Shown piece by piece: positions 19,660 to 32,882 of a stretch of DNA of 64,000 nucleotides. The DNA lies in the NCBI GenBank assembly GCA_018058095.1, contig JAGPCO010000008.1:1-64000 (forward strand), in the 5' to 3' direction. The position numbers and the translations under genes were made by a program. The notes below the pieces were generated by a model, which saw nothing but the letters and a program-made list of their open reading frames with translations, made no database searches and had not been told where the DNA came from. Numbering within the stretch: position 1 is the stretch's first letter; each line of letters opens with the position of its first letter. The DNA is from Kofleriaceae bacterium. Its GTDB lineage: Bacteria > Myxococcota_A > Polyangia > Haliangiales > Haliangiaceae.

Positions 19660-20991
19660 CTACTCGTTCTCGCGAACGGGCGGCTGGACCGAGCCCTCGG
19701 GCGGCGGCGCGGAGCCCGCCTCGGCCGGCGGCGGTGGAGGCGGCTGGGTCTCCGACTCGATCGGCCCCGACGGAGGCGCCCCGGAACCGGCGCTGCCGGC
19801 GCTGCCGGCGCTGCCGGCGCTGCCGGCGCTGCCGCTCCCGCTGCCCGGACCGGGCGGGGTGACCATCCCGGCGTCGGGCACCACCGGCGTGGGCAGCACG
19901 GTCGGCCCCGGCTCGGGCTTGACGAACACGTCGTCCTGCGCGGTCCCGCCGACGGGCTTGCCCAGCGCGGGCCGGTCGGGCTTGTTGCCGCCCTCACCGT
20001 CGCCGTCGCCGCCGGCGCACGTGCGCGGCCGCGGCTTGGCGTCGCCGATCTTGCCCTCGAGCGTGACGTGGAACAGGTTGTCCTCCCCCAGCATGCCGCC
20101 GATGAAGCTGATGGAGCCGAAGGTCTTGAGGTCGCGCTTCTCGAGCGCGGGCGAGCCGCGGTAGCGGAAGCAGCCGCGCTCGATGTCCGAGTCCTTGAAC
20201 TTCTTGCCCAGCTTGAGCACCAGCTCGGCGTGCATCTCGCCGTCGGTCGACTCGAACTCCCACGAGCTCAGGGTCATCTTGCCGCCCTTGAAGTCGATGT
20301 TGGCCGCCAGCTTGTCGACCATGACGTGGCCGAACTCGACCCCGCCCTTGACGAAGGCCTCGCTGCTCGGCTTCTTGACCTTGAGCTTGAGCTTGGTCTT
20401 GTCGTCGCCGTACTGGCACCCGCGCGGGCAGGCGAACTTGATGGCGCCCCGAGCCTGGCGCCAGTCGCCCTTGGGCACGGACAGGGCGACGTCCGCGGTG
20501 ACCGTGCCGACCAGCGGCACGCCGATGGCCTCGGTCAGCGGTGGAAGGTCGTCACCCTGCACGCCGCGCATGGCCAGGTCGATGCTGAGGTTGGACGGCG
20601 CCGCCTCGATGGTGCCGCGAATCGACCCCTTGCCGATCTGGATGTCGAGGTCGATCGCCGCCACGCCGCGGATGAGGCCGAGGACGCCGACGTCGACGTC
20701 GATACGGTCGATGTAGAACACCTGCGGCTTGTCCTCGGGCTTGCTGGCCCGGGTGGTCAGGCTGACCGACTTGAGCGTCATCGTGCCCGGCATGAAGCCA
20801 CGCTCGACCTTGCTGATGGTGACGTCGTACTTGCTGGCCAGGCCCTCGATGATCTTGTCCTTGACCCGGTGGAACGGGAACGTCCACTGCAGGGCGAACA
20901 CGAAGGTGACCAGGGCCAGCACGACGTAGCCGACGAGCTTGGCGACCTTGCGAGTGCGTGGCCCCATGGCCCCGAGCGGGCTGGCCATCAC
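19660..20991 (-). CDS. gspN: Type II secretion protein GspN
   Basis: 443 residues, GTG/ATG start overlapping the gspM stop. One N-terminal membrane helix (VAKLVGYVVLALVTFVFALQ, residues about 16-35) is followed by an AsmA/GspN-like beta-rich periplasmic body (KIIEGLASKYDVTISKVERGFMPGTMTLKSVSL). This is the deltaproteobacterial form of GspN, an inner-membrane accessory protein with no fixed role. The C-terminus after about residue 345 is low complexity, with a GSAGSAGSAG repeat and a Pro-rich end; the corresponding DNA (about 19793-19836) is a CGGCGCTGC tandem tract. It is the last gene of the operon; the plus-strand MoaD-MoaE gene ends two bases from it. Confidence 0.8.
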   Translation of the reverse strand: MMASPLGAMGPRTRKVAKLVGYVVLALVTFVFALQWTFPFHRVKDKIIEGLASKYDVTISKVERGFMPGTMTLKSVSLTTRASKPEDKPQVFYIDRIDVDVGVLGLIRGVAAIDLDIQIGKGSIRGTIEAAPSNLSIDLAMRGVQGDDLPPLTEAIGVPLVGTVTADVALSVPKGDWRQARGAIKFACPRGCQYGDDKTKLKLKVKKPSSEAFVKGGVEFGHVMVDKLAANIDFKGGKMTLSSWEFESTDGEMHAELVLKLGKKFKDSDIERGCFRYRGSPALEKRDLKTFGSISFIGGMLGEDNLFHVTLEGKIGDAKPRPRTCAGGDGDGEGGNKPDRPALGKPVGGTAQDDVFVKPEPGPTVLPTPVVPDAGMVTPPGPGSGSGSAGSAGSAGSAGSAGSGAPPSGPIESETQPPPPPPAEAGSAPPPEGSVQPPVRENE

Positions 20992-21620
20992 GAACCTCCC
21001 GCCCCGGTGGCGGACCCAGCAGCGCCGTCCTTGCCCGACCCCTTGTCTTTGTCTTTGTCTTTTTCTTTGTCCTTGTCGGACGGGACCCGGGCGTAGCTGG
21101 AGATCTCGAGCTTGACGTCGAGCTTGTCCTTCTCCTCGTCGCGGAAGCGGCGGTTGATGCCGAGCGACGTCACCGCGACGTACTGCGAGTCCGTCTCGAC
21201 CGCCTCGAGGAAGTCCTTGAGCTGGGCCACGGTGAGCCCGGACAGGTCGATCTGCATGACGTGGGTGGTGAAGCCCTCGCGCTCGACCGGCGAGCGTGGG
21301 TTGAACTTGGGCACGGTGATGCCGACCTTCTCGGCGGCGCGGTTGAGGTAGCTCTCCAGCGCGATCGGCGTGGTCGGCATCGCCGCCAGCGTGGTGTCCT
21401 TCGGCTTGGCGCCGCCCTGCGCCCGCAGGTCGGCCAGCGCGGCCAGCGCCCGGCGGCTCTTGGTGTTGGCGGCCTCACGCGCGGCCAGGCCCTTGCTGAT
21501 GGAGCCGGCGGCGACCAGGCCGAGCACGATGGGGGTCACCACGGCGAGCAGGACGAGCATGGCTCGTTCGCGCGGGCTGATGCCCTCCCACTTGTCGCGT
21601 ACGGTGTCGATGAATGCCAT
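20988..21620 (-). CDS. gspM: Type II secretion protein GspM
   Basis: 210 residues with the GspM plan: short cytoplasmic N-terminus (WEGISPRERAMLVLLAVVTPIVLGLVAA) containing one membrane helix at residues about 20-40, then a helical linker (AAREAANTKSRRALAALADL) and a ferredoxin-like periplasmic domain (ALESYLNRAAEKVGI, MQIDLSGLTVAQLKDFLEAVE). GspM binds GspL in the inner-membrane platform. The C-terminus has a charged repeat (DKDKEKDKDKDKGSGKD) encoded by repeated CTTTGT units, which is unusual for the family and may vary in length. It overlaps gspN by four bases. Confidence 0.8.
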   Translation of the reverse strand: MAFIDTVRDKWEGISPRERAMLVLLAVVTPIVLGLVAAGSISKGLAAREAANTKSRRALAALADLRAQGGAKPKDTTLAAMPTTPIALESYLNRAAEKVGITVPKFNPRSPVEREGFTTHVMQIDLSGLTVAQLKDFLEAVETDSQYVAVTSLGINRRFRDEEKDKLDVKLEISSYARVPSDKDKEKDKDKDKGSGKDGAAGSATGAGGS

Positions 21621-21647
21621 GGGATCTCCGCTCGTGCCGCCGGGCGG

Positions 21648-23285
21648 CTACATGCAATTGGCTTTGATGGTCAGCTGGAAGCGCTTCTCACCGTTTGGGC
21701 CGTTCTCGGTGGCGCCACGCTGCGGCTCCTCGAAGCACTCGATCTTCTTGAGCTCGGTGACGATGAGGTCGATCTCCTCCGGCGTCTTGGCGGTGCCGCG
21801 TAGCGTCACCTTCTCGAACCCGATCTCGAGGTTGGACACGTTCAGCGTCACCTTGTCCTTGCCGGGCAGCTTGCCGTTGATGGCCAGCAGCACGTCGTAG
21901 GCGCTGAGCTTGGGCATGGGCGAGTTCTGGCTGACCTGCTCGTCCGACGACGACAGGATCTCGGCCGCGGTCTTGACCTCGCCATCGAACAGGTCGCGGC
22001 TCTCGACCGCCAGCCGCTTGCCCAGGACCTGTTCGGCCGCGCGCAGGCGGTGGAACGAGGCCCAGGCCGAGCCGAGCGCGAACACGACGATGGCCAGCGC
22101 GGCCGCCGCCAGCGGGACCGCCTTGGCGCGCAGGAACGACAGGTCGACCTTGGCGGCCAGGTCGCCCGAGCGCAGGTCGAACAGCGGCCGCCCGCTCGCC
22201 CCATCGTGGGCCATCGCCACGGTCATCGCCGCCGCGTCGACCGCGGCCGCCTCGCCGATGCGGCCACCGGTCAGGGCCGCGGCGTCGGCGTCGGTCAGGG
22301 TCAAGACCGGCACGCCGAGCTGCTCGGTCAGGAACGAGGCCAGCCCGCGCAGGCGCGAGCCACCCCCGACGACGAGCACCGCGCCGACGAAGTCGCCGGT
22401 CCGGGCCCGGCACCCGGCGAAGGTCTGGCGCAGCTCGCGCGCCATCGGCGCGACCTCGGTCACCACCGCCTCGTGGATGCGGGCCCAGGCCTCGGACGGC
22501 GCCGGCTGCGCGGCCGAGGCGACGAAGCCGTCGGAGTGTTTGGCTCGCTCGGCGTCCTCGAACGACAGCTTCCAGGTCCGGGCGATGGCGTCGGTGACCT
22601 GTCGGCCGGCCCGCCCCAGGCTGCGCGAGTACACGGCGCGCCCGGCGCGGACGACGATGACGTCGGTTCGCTCGTGGCCGATGTCGACCACGGCGACCGG
22701 GCCGGCCTCGCGCGCGGCCGCCAGCGCCGGCACCCGCTCGATCAGGCGGATGGCGGCGCCACCACACGACAGGAGGCCACGCGCGGTCACGCCGACGGCC
22801 TGCGCGCTGGCGATGAGCTCCTGGGCCCGGTCCTTGCGCATGGCGTAGGTCAGCACCCGCATGCCCTCGGCCGGGGCAGCGACGCGGCCACGCACCACGC
22901 CGTCGCCCGGCACCGGCGGCGGCACGGCGGCCGGCAGTGGCTCGAAGGCGTACACCATGTCCTCGAGGTCGACCGGGACGACCGTCTCCAGCTCGGCCCC
23001 GACCGCCTTGTCGAGGTCACCGCGCCGGAGGTTCTTGAAGGCGAACTCGAGCACGTGGGTGTAGACCTGGCCGCCAAACACGCCCAGGTAGCCGGTGTCG
23101 TGCTCGAGGCCGTGCTCGCGCACCAGCTCGCGCACCACGGCCCAGGCCCGTGCCTCGGCGGCCTCGGCGCCCGGCGGGACCAGGCGCTCGACCACGTGGG
23201 TGATCTGGGCGCCGCGCAGGCCGGGCTGGGCGATGGCCAGCTTGACGCTCCAGGCGCCGAGATCGAGGGCGTAGATGCGGCTCAT
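21648..23285 (-). CDS. gspL: Type II secretion protein GspL (PilM-like actin fold)
   Basis: 545 residues. The N-terminal two thirds have the PilM/actin-like fold (MSRIYALDLGAWSVKLAIAQ, VAVVDIGHERTDVIVVRAGRAVYSRSLGRAG, VVGGGSRLRGLASFL). A membrane helix (AAAALAIVVFALGSAWASF, about residues 390-408) leads to a periplasmic ferredoxin-like domain. It is longer than enterobacterial GspL and closer to PilM plus PilN, as in other deltaproteobacterial T2SS. GspL recruits the GspE ATPase to the membrane. It sits between gspK and gspM with short spacing. Confidence 0.83.
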   Translation of the reverse strand: MSRIYALDLGAWSVKLAIAQPGLRGAQITHVVERLVPPGAEAAEARAWAVVRELVREHGLEHDTGYLGVFGGQVYTHVLEFAFKNLRRGDLDKAVGAELETVVPVDLEDMVYAFEPLPAAVPPPVPGDGVVRGRVAAPAEGMRVLTYAMRKDRAQELIASAQAVGVTARGLLSCGGAAIRLIERVPALAAAREAGPVAVVDIGHERTDVIVVRAGRAVYSRSLGRAGRQVTDAIARTWKLSFEDAERAKHSDGFVASAAQPAPSEAWARIHEAVVTEVAPMARELRQTFAGCRARTGDFVGAVLVVGGGSRLRGLASFLTEQLGVPVLTLTDADAAALTGGRIGEAAAVDAAAMTVAMAHDGASGRPLFDLRSGDLAAKVDLSFLRAKAVPLAAAALAIVVFALGSAWASFHRLRAAEQVLGKRLAVESRDLFDGEVKTAAEILSSSDEQVSQNSPMPKLSAYDVLLAINGKLPGKDKVTLNVSNLEIGFEKVTLRGTAKTPEEIDLIVTELKKIECFEEPQRGATENGPNGEKRFQLTIKANCM

Positions 23286-23290
23286 CGAGG

Positions 23291-24613
<1,323 letters not shown>

Positions 24614-24627
24614 GGGTCGGGGGTGCG

Positions 24628-25326
24628 TCAGAAGAAGTTGAGCGGCTCCTGCATCGGCAGCCGGGCCACCGCTGTGTAGGTCCGGTCCTCGCCGTCTTCC
24701 TTGATCGTCAGCTTGATGCGGACCCGGAGCGGCAACCGGCCGCGCTGGTTGTCGGACGAGGTCGTGTCCCAGCGGTCGAGCCACTTCTCGCCGCGCCAGT
24801 CCCAGAACTCGAACTCGACCTTCTCGATGTCGGCGATCACCACGTCGAGCTCGGCCGCCTCGTCGTCGGGCGCCTCGTTCGACAGGCGCCGGCTCTCGCG
24901 CCGCAGCCAGCTGGTCTTGCGCCCGTCGGCGCGGTCGGGACCGGCCAGGTAGGTGATCTGGGTCTGCTCCGACTCGGCCGCGTCGGACCACAGGATGCGG
25001 TGTGACAGCGACGAGAACCGCAGGTCGCCGACCTGGCCGCCGCTCTTGCCCAGGAACAGCGTGCGGCGGTGCGTCGCGTTGTCGTCCTCGTTCTTCGACA
25101 GGTAGGCGTGCTCGAGGTCGGCCACCACCCGGGCCAGGCCGACCCGGATCTCGTGGTTGCGGACCTCGTAGCCCTCGAAGGTCTGCCGCACCTCGCTGAC
25201 CTTGGAGATGGTGGACCAGCCCATGCCCATCATCACCACCAGCACGGCGATGGCGATCATGATCTCGACCAGCGTCATGCCGGCCTGCGCCGCCTGACGG
25301 CGTGGTGACCGCGGGGCCCGGCTCAT
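24628..25326 (-). CDS. gspJ: Type II secretion minor pseudopilin GspJ
   Basis: 232 residues. Class III signal AQAG|MTLVEIMIAIAVLVVMMGMG with Glu at +5, followed by a beta-rich pseudopilin domain (GYEVRNHEIRVGLARVVADLEHAYLSKN, VEFEFWDWRGEKWLDRWDT). GspJ joins GspI and GspK in the tip complex. It overlaps gspI by four bases, so translation is coupled. The prepilin peptidase (GspO/PilD) needed for processing is not in the window. Confidence 0.85.
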   Translation of the reverse strand: MSRAPRSPRRQAAQAGMTLVEIMIAIAVLVVMMGMGWSTISKVSEVRQTFEGYEVRNHEIRVGLARVVADLEHAYLSKNEDDNATHRRTLFLGKSGGQVGDLRFSSLSHRILWSDAAESEQTQITYLAGPDRADGRKTSWLRRESRRLSNEAPDDEAAELDVVIADIEKVEFEFWDWRGEKWLDRWDTTSSDNQRGRLPLRVRIKLTIKEDGEDRTYTAVARLPMQEPLNFF

Positions 25327-26069
25327 CGCTTGCCTCCGCCCGCGCCGCCGCCGCGGGGCCCGCCACCGGCGCCACCGCTGGCGCCGCCTGCGCCGCCTGC
25401 GCCGCTGTCGCTCGGGGCCGACGCGCCGATGTTGCCGATGGTCTTGGTCATCCCGGCCGGGTCGGTGAAGTACGCCACCACGGTCAGGTCGTCGTCTTCG
25501 CCCAGCACCTGGTAGGTCACCGTCAACGTGACCTTGCGGATGGAGGCCTTGAGGACCTCCTGCACCAGCTGGAACTGGCCCTGGATGAAGCTGGCGCCGC
25601 CGGCGTCGGCCGCGTCGAAGCCGCCGCCGAGCATGCCGAGCATGCCGCCCAGCGCGCTGTCGCCGAAGCCACCCGAACCCGCGCCCGAGCCCGAGCCGGA
25701 ACCCGAGCCCGAGCCGGCGCCGGCGTTCTCCGCCTGCTGCATCGCCACCAGCTGCTCGTAGCTGGGGATCTCGACCGCCTCGACCTTGGCCTTCCAGGTG
25801 ATCTTGGGGTGCCCTTCGTCGCCGAAGTCGCCCTCGCTCGACTGATCGGTCTCGAGGAAGCCGTCCTTCATCAGGACCTCCTCGAGGTCGTACATCTTGC
25901 TGCGCGCCAGGTCGGTGACGATGGTCAACGCCTCGGCGTCGTAGCTGGCGCGGATGTTGCCCGTGACCCGCGCCATCAGCACGGTCAGGCCCATGGCCAG
26001 GATGGCAAGCGCGATCATCACCTCGAGCAAGGTGAAGCCGGCGACGGCGGCGCGGCGGACGCGGCTCAT
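25323..26069 (-). CDS. gspI: Type II secretion minor pseudopilin GspI with Gly/Ser insert
   Basis: 248 residues from the ATG at 26067-26069, which overlaps the gspH stop. The leader ends AVAG|FTLLEVMIALAILAMGLTVLMA, with Glu at +5. GspI is normally about 125 residues; this one is twice that because of a flexible insert (AGAGSGSGSGSGSGAGSGG, about residues 130-150, followed by Gly/Met-rich sequence) and a Gly/Ala-rich C-terminus (GGAGGASGGAGGGPRGGG). The core GQFQLVQEVLKASIRKVTLTVTYQV remains. The GS tract is encoded by a CCGAGC-type repeat near 25680-25715. Confidence 0.82.
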   Translation of the reverse strand: MSRVRRAAVAGFTLLEVMIALAILAMGLTVLMARVTGNIRASYDAEALTIVTDLARSKMYDLEEVLMKDGFLETDQSSEGDFGDEGHPKITWKAKVEAVEIPSYEQLVAMQQAENAGAGSGSGSGSGSGAGSGGFGDSALGGMLGMLGGGFDAADAGGASFIQGQFQLVQEVLKASIRKVTLTVTYQVLGEDDDLTVVAYFTDPAGMTKTIGNIGASAPSDSGAGGAGGASGGAGGGPRGGGAGGGKR

Positions 26070-26902
26070 CGCTCTTGCTCCCGGTCGCCCTGCGCGTTGC
26101 GCAGCATGTGGTCGTCCGGGTTGCGCAGCGGGCTGCCCCGCACCGCCACCTTGCCGGTCAGGCCGTACACCAGGAGCGAGAAGGTCGCGTCGCCGTCGGT
26201 CAGGTCGACGATGGCCTTCTCGGCCGAGCCGTTGGGGAAGAAGTAGATCGCGACCTGGCCGGACGTCACCGAGTCCGGCAGGTGCGCGACCCACACCTCG
26301 CGCACCTTGAGGCCGTCGTCCTTGGCCAGGGCCCGCACCAGCGGCACCGGGTCCTTCTTGCTGGCCTTGTCCTCGGTCGCCGGCACACACTGCCGGTCGG
26401 CCAGGTGGTGCCCGGCCAGGGCCGCCGCCCGCTGCGCCGCCTCCTCCGGGTTACCCGGCGGGGTGAGCGCGTCGGTCGGCAGCTGGCCGAGCCGCTGCTG
26501 GCCGCGCTGCAGCGCGTCCTGGATCTTCTTGCCGTCGGGCGGGGCGTCGACGCTGCCGCGGGTCAAGGTGCGCGCACCCTGGCACACCTCGACCGCGTAG
26601 CCCTGCCGCTCCAGGTCGATGTACAGGCGGTGGACCTGGCCGGTCTCGACCGCCATCTGGCTGGCCCGCCGCATCAGCGCGGCCATCTCGGTCGAGGCGC
26701 CGGCGACGTCGGCCGAGGTCAACGCGCGCAGGCCGGTCAGGCCCATGAACATCAGGCCGCCGATGACCGCCAGCACGATCATGATCTCGAACAGGGTCAT
26801 GCCGCCCTGCCCCACGCCCCGGCCCGCGTGGGCGCGGGCGCACGCGCGCCGCGCGCCGGCGGCGCGTGGCGATCGCGAGGTGGGGCTGGGCCGGCGCGAC
26901 AT
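26066..26902 (-). CDS. gspH: Type II secretion minor pseudopilin GspH
   Basis: 278 residues from the ATG at 26900-26902. A long Arg/Ala-rich leader (about 38 residues) ends GVGQGG|MTLFEIMIVLAVIGGLMFMG, with Glu at +5. The C-terminal domain has VAIYFFPNGSAEKAIVDL and LLVYGLTGKVAVRGSPLR, matching GspH (FFPDGS and vDplTGrv-like blocks). It overlaps gspI by four bases. Confidence 0.84.
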   Translation of the reverse strand: MSRRPSPTSRSPRAAGARRACARAHAGRGVGQGGMTLFEIMIVLAVIGGLMFMGLTGLRALTSADVAGASTEMAALMRRASQMAVETGQVHRLYIDLERQGYAVEVCQGARTLTRGSVDAPPDGKKIQDALQRGQQRLGQLPTDALTPPGNPEEAAQRAAALAGHHLADRQCVPATEDKASKKDPVPLVRALAKDDGLKVREVWVAHLPDSVTSGQVAIYFFPNGSAEKAIVDLTDGDATFSLLVYGLTGKVAVRGSPLRNPDDHMLRNAQGDREQER

Positions 26903-26907
26903 GGCGA

Positions 26908-27378
26908 TCAGTCCCAGGACTTGACGTCGTCGTCGGTGTTGGGCTTGCCGTCCTCGCCAAGCGACTGGACCGCGAAGCCCTTGGTGCCCTGCGGGGCGTC
27001 GGGGCCACACAGCAGCTTGTACTCGTTGCCCCACGGGTCGCGCTGCGGCTCGTCCCGCTTCTTCTCCGACACGTTGGCGTACTTGTTCAGCTCGGGCCAG
27101 GTCGGGCAGGCCTTGTCGCTGTTCTTGCGCTGCCACAGCGGGTACGCCACCTCGACCAGGTCCTTGACCTTGAGCGCCGCGGTCTCGGTCTTGGAGTCGG
27201 CGAACAGGGCCATCACGCGCGGGCCGATGAGGAAGCCCATGACCAGGGCCAGGATGGCCAGCACGATCATGATCTCGAGCAGGGTCATGCCGCGCTGGCG
27301 GTTGCGCCGGCGCGGGCGCGGCGCCGGGCGGGGCGAGGAGGTCGACGACGGGGCGAGCGGTGGCGTGAGGGTGTACAT
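26908..27378 (-). CDS. gspG: Type II secretion major pseudopilin GspG
   Basis: 156 residues. Leader RRRNRQRG|MTLLEIMIVLAILALVMGFLIGPRVM, cleaved after Gly30 with Glu at +5. The body has the GspG hallmarks ETAALKVKDLVEVAYPLWQRKN and DPWGNEYKLLCG, and a C-terminal calcium-loop-like SLGEDGKPNTDDDVKSW. GspG polymerises into the pseudopilus piston. It lies between gspF and gspH, 22 bases after gspF. Confidence 0.92.
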   Translation of the reverse strand: MYTLTPPLAPSSTSSPRPAPRPRRRNRQRGMTLLEIMIVLAILALVMGFLIGPRVMALFADSKTETAALKVKDLVEVAYPLWQRKNSDKACPTWPELNKYANVSEKKRDEPQRDPWGNEYKLLCGPDAPQGTKGFAVQSLGEDGKPNTDDDVKSWD

Positions 27379-27400
27379 GGCTTCTCCAGGAGGCAGGGGG

Positions 27401-28668
27401 TCAACGCGGACCGGTGAACTTGCCCATGTCCATGATGGGCTGGAGGATCGAGAACACGATGAAGGCGACGGCGCCGCCCATGATCACCAGCATGAGCGGC
27501 TCGAGCAGCGAGGTCAGGCGGGTCAGCTTGATGTCGACCTCCGACTCGTAGGCGTCGGCGATGCGCTCGAGCATCTGCTCGAGCTGACCGGCCCGCTCGC
27601 CGACCGCGACCATGTGGATCATCGTCGACGGGAACTGGCCCGACCGCTTGAGCGTGACCGCGAGCGACTCGCCCTCGGTCACCGCCTTCTTGGCCTCCTC
27701 GACTGCCTGACGCAGGACGACGTTGCCCATGATCATCTTGCCGGTCTCGAGCGAGCGCAGCATGGGCACGCCCGAGCGCAGCATCGTGCCGAGGGTGCGG
27801 GCGAAGCGGGCCACGTTGATGTGGCGGGCCAGGTCGCCGATGACCGGCAGGCGCAGCACGGTGGCGTGCCACACCGGCCGCCCCGTGTCCGAGGTCGACC
27901 AGCGGATGAAGCCGTAGATGCCGAGGGCCAGGGCGATGACCAGCCACAGCGCGTACGAGCCGATGAACGAGGTGAAGCCGATCAGCATGCGGGTGTTGAT
28001 CGGCAGGGTCTTGCCCTGCTGCGAGAACATCCGGGTGATCTCCGGCACCACCGCGACCATCAGCACGCCCATGATGCCGGCGCCGACCACACCCATGATG
28101 ATCGGGTAGAACATCGCGCCCTGGACCTTCGAGCGCAGCTTCTGGGCGTTGTCGAGGAAGTCGGCCAGGCGGACCAGGACCTCGTCGAGGTTGCCGGCGA
28201 CCTCGCCGGCCCGGACCATCGACACGTACAGCTCGTCGAACAGCTTGGGGTGCTTGCCCATGGCGTCGGCCAGCGAGCTGCCCTCGTTGACCGCGGTGCG
28301 GACCTCGCCGACCGGCACTTTGAAGCGGATGTTGCTGACCTGGTCGAACAGCGCGCCCAGGGTCTCGGCCAGCGGGATGCCCGAGCGGAGCAACGTCGCC
28401 ATCTGCCGGGTGAAGGCGGCGATCTCGGTCTTCTTGACCCCGCCGAACAGGCCGCCGAGGTCGACGTCGCGGCCCAGGCCCTTGGCCACCTTCTGCCCGG
28501 CCGCGGCCTGGGCCCGGCCGCGCGCGCCGCCCTTGGTCGACACCTCGCAGTCGGTGACGACGATGCCGTCCTTGCGCAGCAGCTGGCGCAGGACCTTGGG
28601 CGACTCGGCCTCGCGCAGGCCCGAGGTCTTGCCGCCCGGGCCGACGCCCTTGAAGGCGTACATCGGCA

Positions 28669-28669
<1 letters not shown>
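27401..28669 (-). CDS. gspF: Type II secretion inner-membrane protein GspF
   Basis: 422 residues from the ATG at 28667-28669, overlapping the gspE stop by one base. Two tandem T2SSF domains are visible (residues about 85-205 and 285-410): FTRQMATLLRSGIPLAETLGAL and its copy FARTLGTMLRSGVPMLRSLE. Three membrane segments include YPIIMGVVGAGIMGVLMVAVVP and LMLVIMGGAVAFIVFSILQP. It forms the polytopic platform core that couples GspE to the pseudopilus. Confidence 0.93.
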
Positions 28670-30437
<1,768 letters not shown>

Positions 30438-30438
<1 letters not shown>

Positions 30439-32882
30439 CAGCGCTCTCCCGCCTCCGCCGCCGGCTTGGTCGCCGCCGGCTTGGCCGCGGCTGGCTTGGC
30501 CGCGGCTGGCTTGGCGGCCGCCGGCTTGGCCGCCGGGACCGCCTCGGGGGCGGGCGTCGGGGCGTCGACCTTGGGCGGCTCGGCCGCGCCGTCCTCGTCG
30601 TCGTCCTCGATCTTGTCGTCGCTGGCCCGGTCGTACCGGATCAGGCCCTCGGGCGGGGCCGCCAGGCTGCCCATCGACTCGAGGTACTTGGCGTCGCGCT
30701 CGACCCCCTCGATGGTGCGGTTGATCTCCTCGACCAGGCCGCGCTTCCTGCGGTAGTCGATGCGCGGCAGGTACTTCATGGTGTCGAGGTTGGCGAACGC
30801 GCGCAGGAACTCGTTGCGCTCGCGCGCCTTGCGCTCGAGGATCTGCTCGATGTCGAGCTGGTCCTTGACCACGTACGGGGTGAGCAGGATGAGCAGGTTG
30901 GTCTTCCGCTTCTCCTTGGTGGTGTGCTTGAACAGGTAGCCGAGGATCGGGATGTCGCCCAGCAGCGGCACCTTGGCCTCGCCGAAGATGACCTTGTCCT
31001 GCATCAGCCCGCCGATGACGATGCTCTGCTGATCGCGCACCACGACCTGGGTCTTGACCTTGCGCTCGGTCCAGGTCGGGCCCAGGGTCGGATCGCGCTC
31101 GCCGATGTCCTTGATCTCCTGCTCGATCTCGAGCCGGACCATGTCGGAGTCGTTGACGTGCGGCTTGATCTTCATCGACAGCAGCAGCTTCTCGCGCGAG
31201 ATGCTCTGGCCGACCGGCAGGCTGGTCTGGCCGGGGATGAACGACGTCGTGCTCTGCGACACGTACGGGATGTTCTGCCCGACCGCGATCTCCGACTCCT
31301 TGTTGTCGGTCGCCATGATGAACGGCGTCGACAGCACGTTGGTGTTGGAGGTGGTGGCCAGGGCCTGGAACAGCACCGCGTACGATGGGAACGAGGTGCC
31401 GAGGCCGAGGCGCTCGGCGTTGGGCAGGGGCGGCCCGATCAGGCCGCCGATCAGGCCGTTGGCGCCGAGCAGGGTGGCCAGGCTGGTCGACTTGAGATCG
31501 GGGGTCTGCACCCCGCCGAGCATCACGCCGGTGTCGTCGCCGAGCGGATCGGGCAGGCCGCCGTGGGAGCTCGAGCCGAGCGACCGGCTGGTGCCGAGCT
31601 GGACCTCGAGGATGACCGCCTCGATGTAGACCTGGCGCTGGGCCACGTCGAGCTTGCGGATGACGTCCTTGATGGCCAGGAAGTCGCGCCCGGTCGCCAC
31701 CACCACCAGCGAGTTGGTCGGGGCGTCGTGAGTGATGCGGACCTCGCCCTCGAGCGCCGAGCCCAGCTCACCACCGGCACCGGCGGCGCTAGGGGTCGCG
31801 CTCCCACCCCGCCCTGGGGCGGTCGGGTTGCGGGTCTGGCCGCTGCTGCGCTGCTGGCCTTGCAGCGCCGCGTTGAGGGTGGTGGCCAGCTCCTCGGCGG
31901 TGGCGTTGGCCAGCGGGTAGACGTGGATCGAGCCGCCGTCGCCGGTCGGCAGCGCCAGGTCGAGCCGCTTGACCAGCGCGCGCACCCGCAGGTAGCCGGG
32001 CTCCGTCGCCAGCACGATCAGCGTGTTCGAGCGATCGTCGGTCAGGATCTTCGACGGGACCGCCGCCGAGATGTCGGCCTGGCCCTCACCCTTGCCGCCC
32101 TTGCCGGACGACACGGTCGCGCTGCCGCCACCGCCGCTGCCGCCACCGCCGCCGATGCCGAGGATCTCGTTGAGCTTGCTGGCGATGTCCTTGGCGTCGG
32201 CGTGCTCGACCGGGATGGTGTAGATGCCCTCGTTGGCGCTCGGCTTGTCGAGCTCGCGGGCCAGCCCGACCATGTCGCGGATGTGGCTGGCGTAGTCGGT
32301 GATGACCAGCGCGCTGCCGACGACCGACGCGGTGCCGTCCTTGGAGCGGACGATGGCCAGCGCCTCGTTGAGCTGGTTGGCCGGCATGAAGGTCGGCCGC
32401 ATCACGAAGCGGACCATCTCGTCGGCCGCCGCCAGCGAACCCTTCCGCAGCGGCAGGGTCTCGCCCTTGGCGGTGCCCGACTCGACGATCTTGAGGACGT
32501 TGCCCTTGGGCACCACGGTGAGGCCCATCGACGACAGCGCGGCCAGGAACAGCCGGTACGCCTCGGTCGGGCTCATCTTGTTGGGCGAGATGATCGTGAC
32601 CTTCTTCGACCGCGTGTTGATGGTCGAGTCGTGCATGAAGTTCTTGCACGTGAAGGTCATGGCCCAGGAGATGAGGTCCTTGAGCTCGGTCTCGGCCTTG
32701 AACGACACCGTGACCTGGCCCTTGGCCTTGCTGCAGATGTGGACCGGGCCGTCGCCGTCGGCCGGGACGGGCTGGGCGCGGGCGGTCGGGACACGCCCCG
32801 ACCAGGGCACGAGGGCGGCGAGCACCGCCGCGCACAGCGCGGCGGCGAGGGAGGAGCGGGCGTTTCGCATCGGGCGGCTCAT
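30438..32882 (-). CDS. gspD: Type II secretion secretin GspD
   Basis: 814 residues with a signal peptide (LAAALCAAVLAALVPWSG). N0-N3 domains follow (e.g. EGIYTIPVEHADAKDIASKLNEILG, STLIVLATEPGYLRVRALVKRLD-type repeats), with a Gly/Ser linker rich in GGGGSGGGG. The secretin core includes EAVILEVQLG, NVLSTPFIMATDNKESEIAVGQNIPYVS and the signature VPLLGDIPILGYLFKHT. The C-terminus carries a Lys/Pro/Ala repeat (KPAAAKPAAAKPA) that is unusual for GspD. It forms the outer-membrane gate; no pilotin gene is recognisable nearby. Confidence 0.94.
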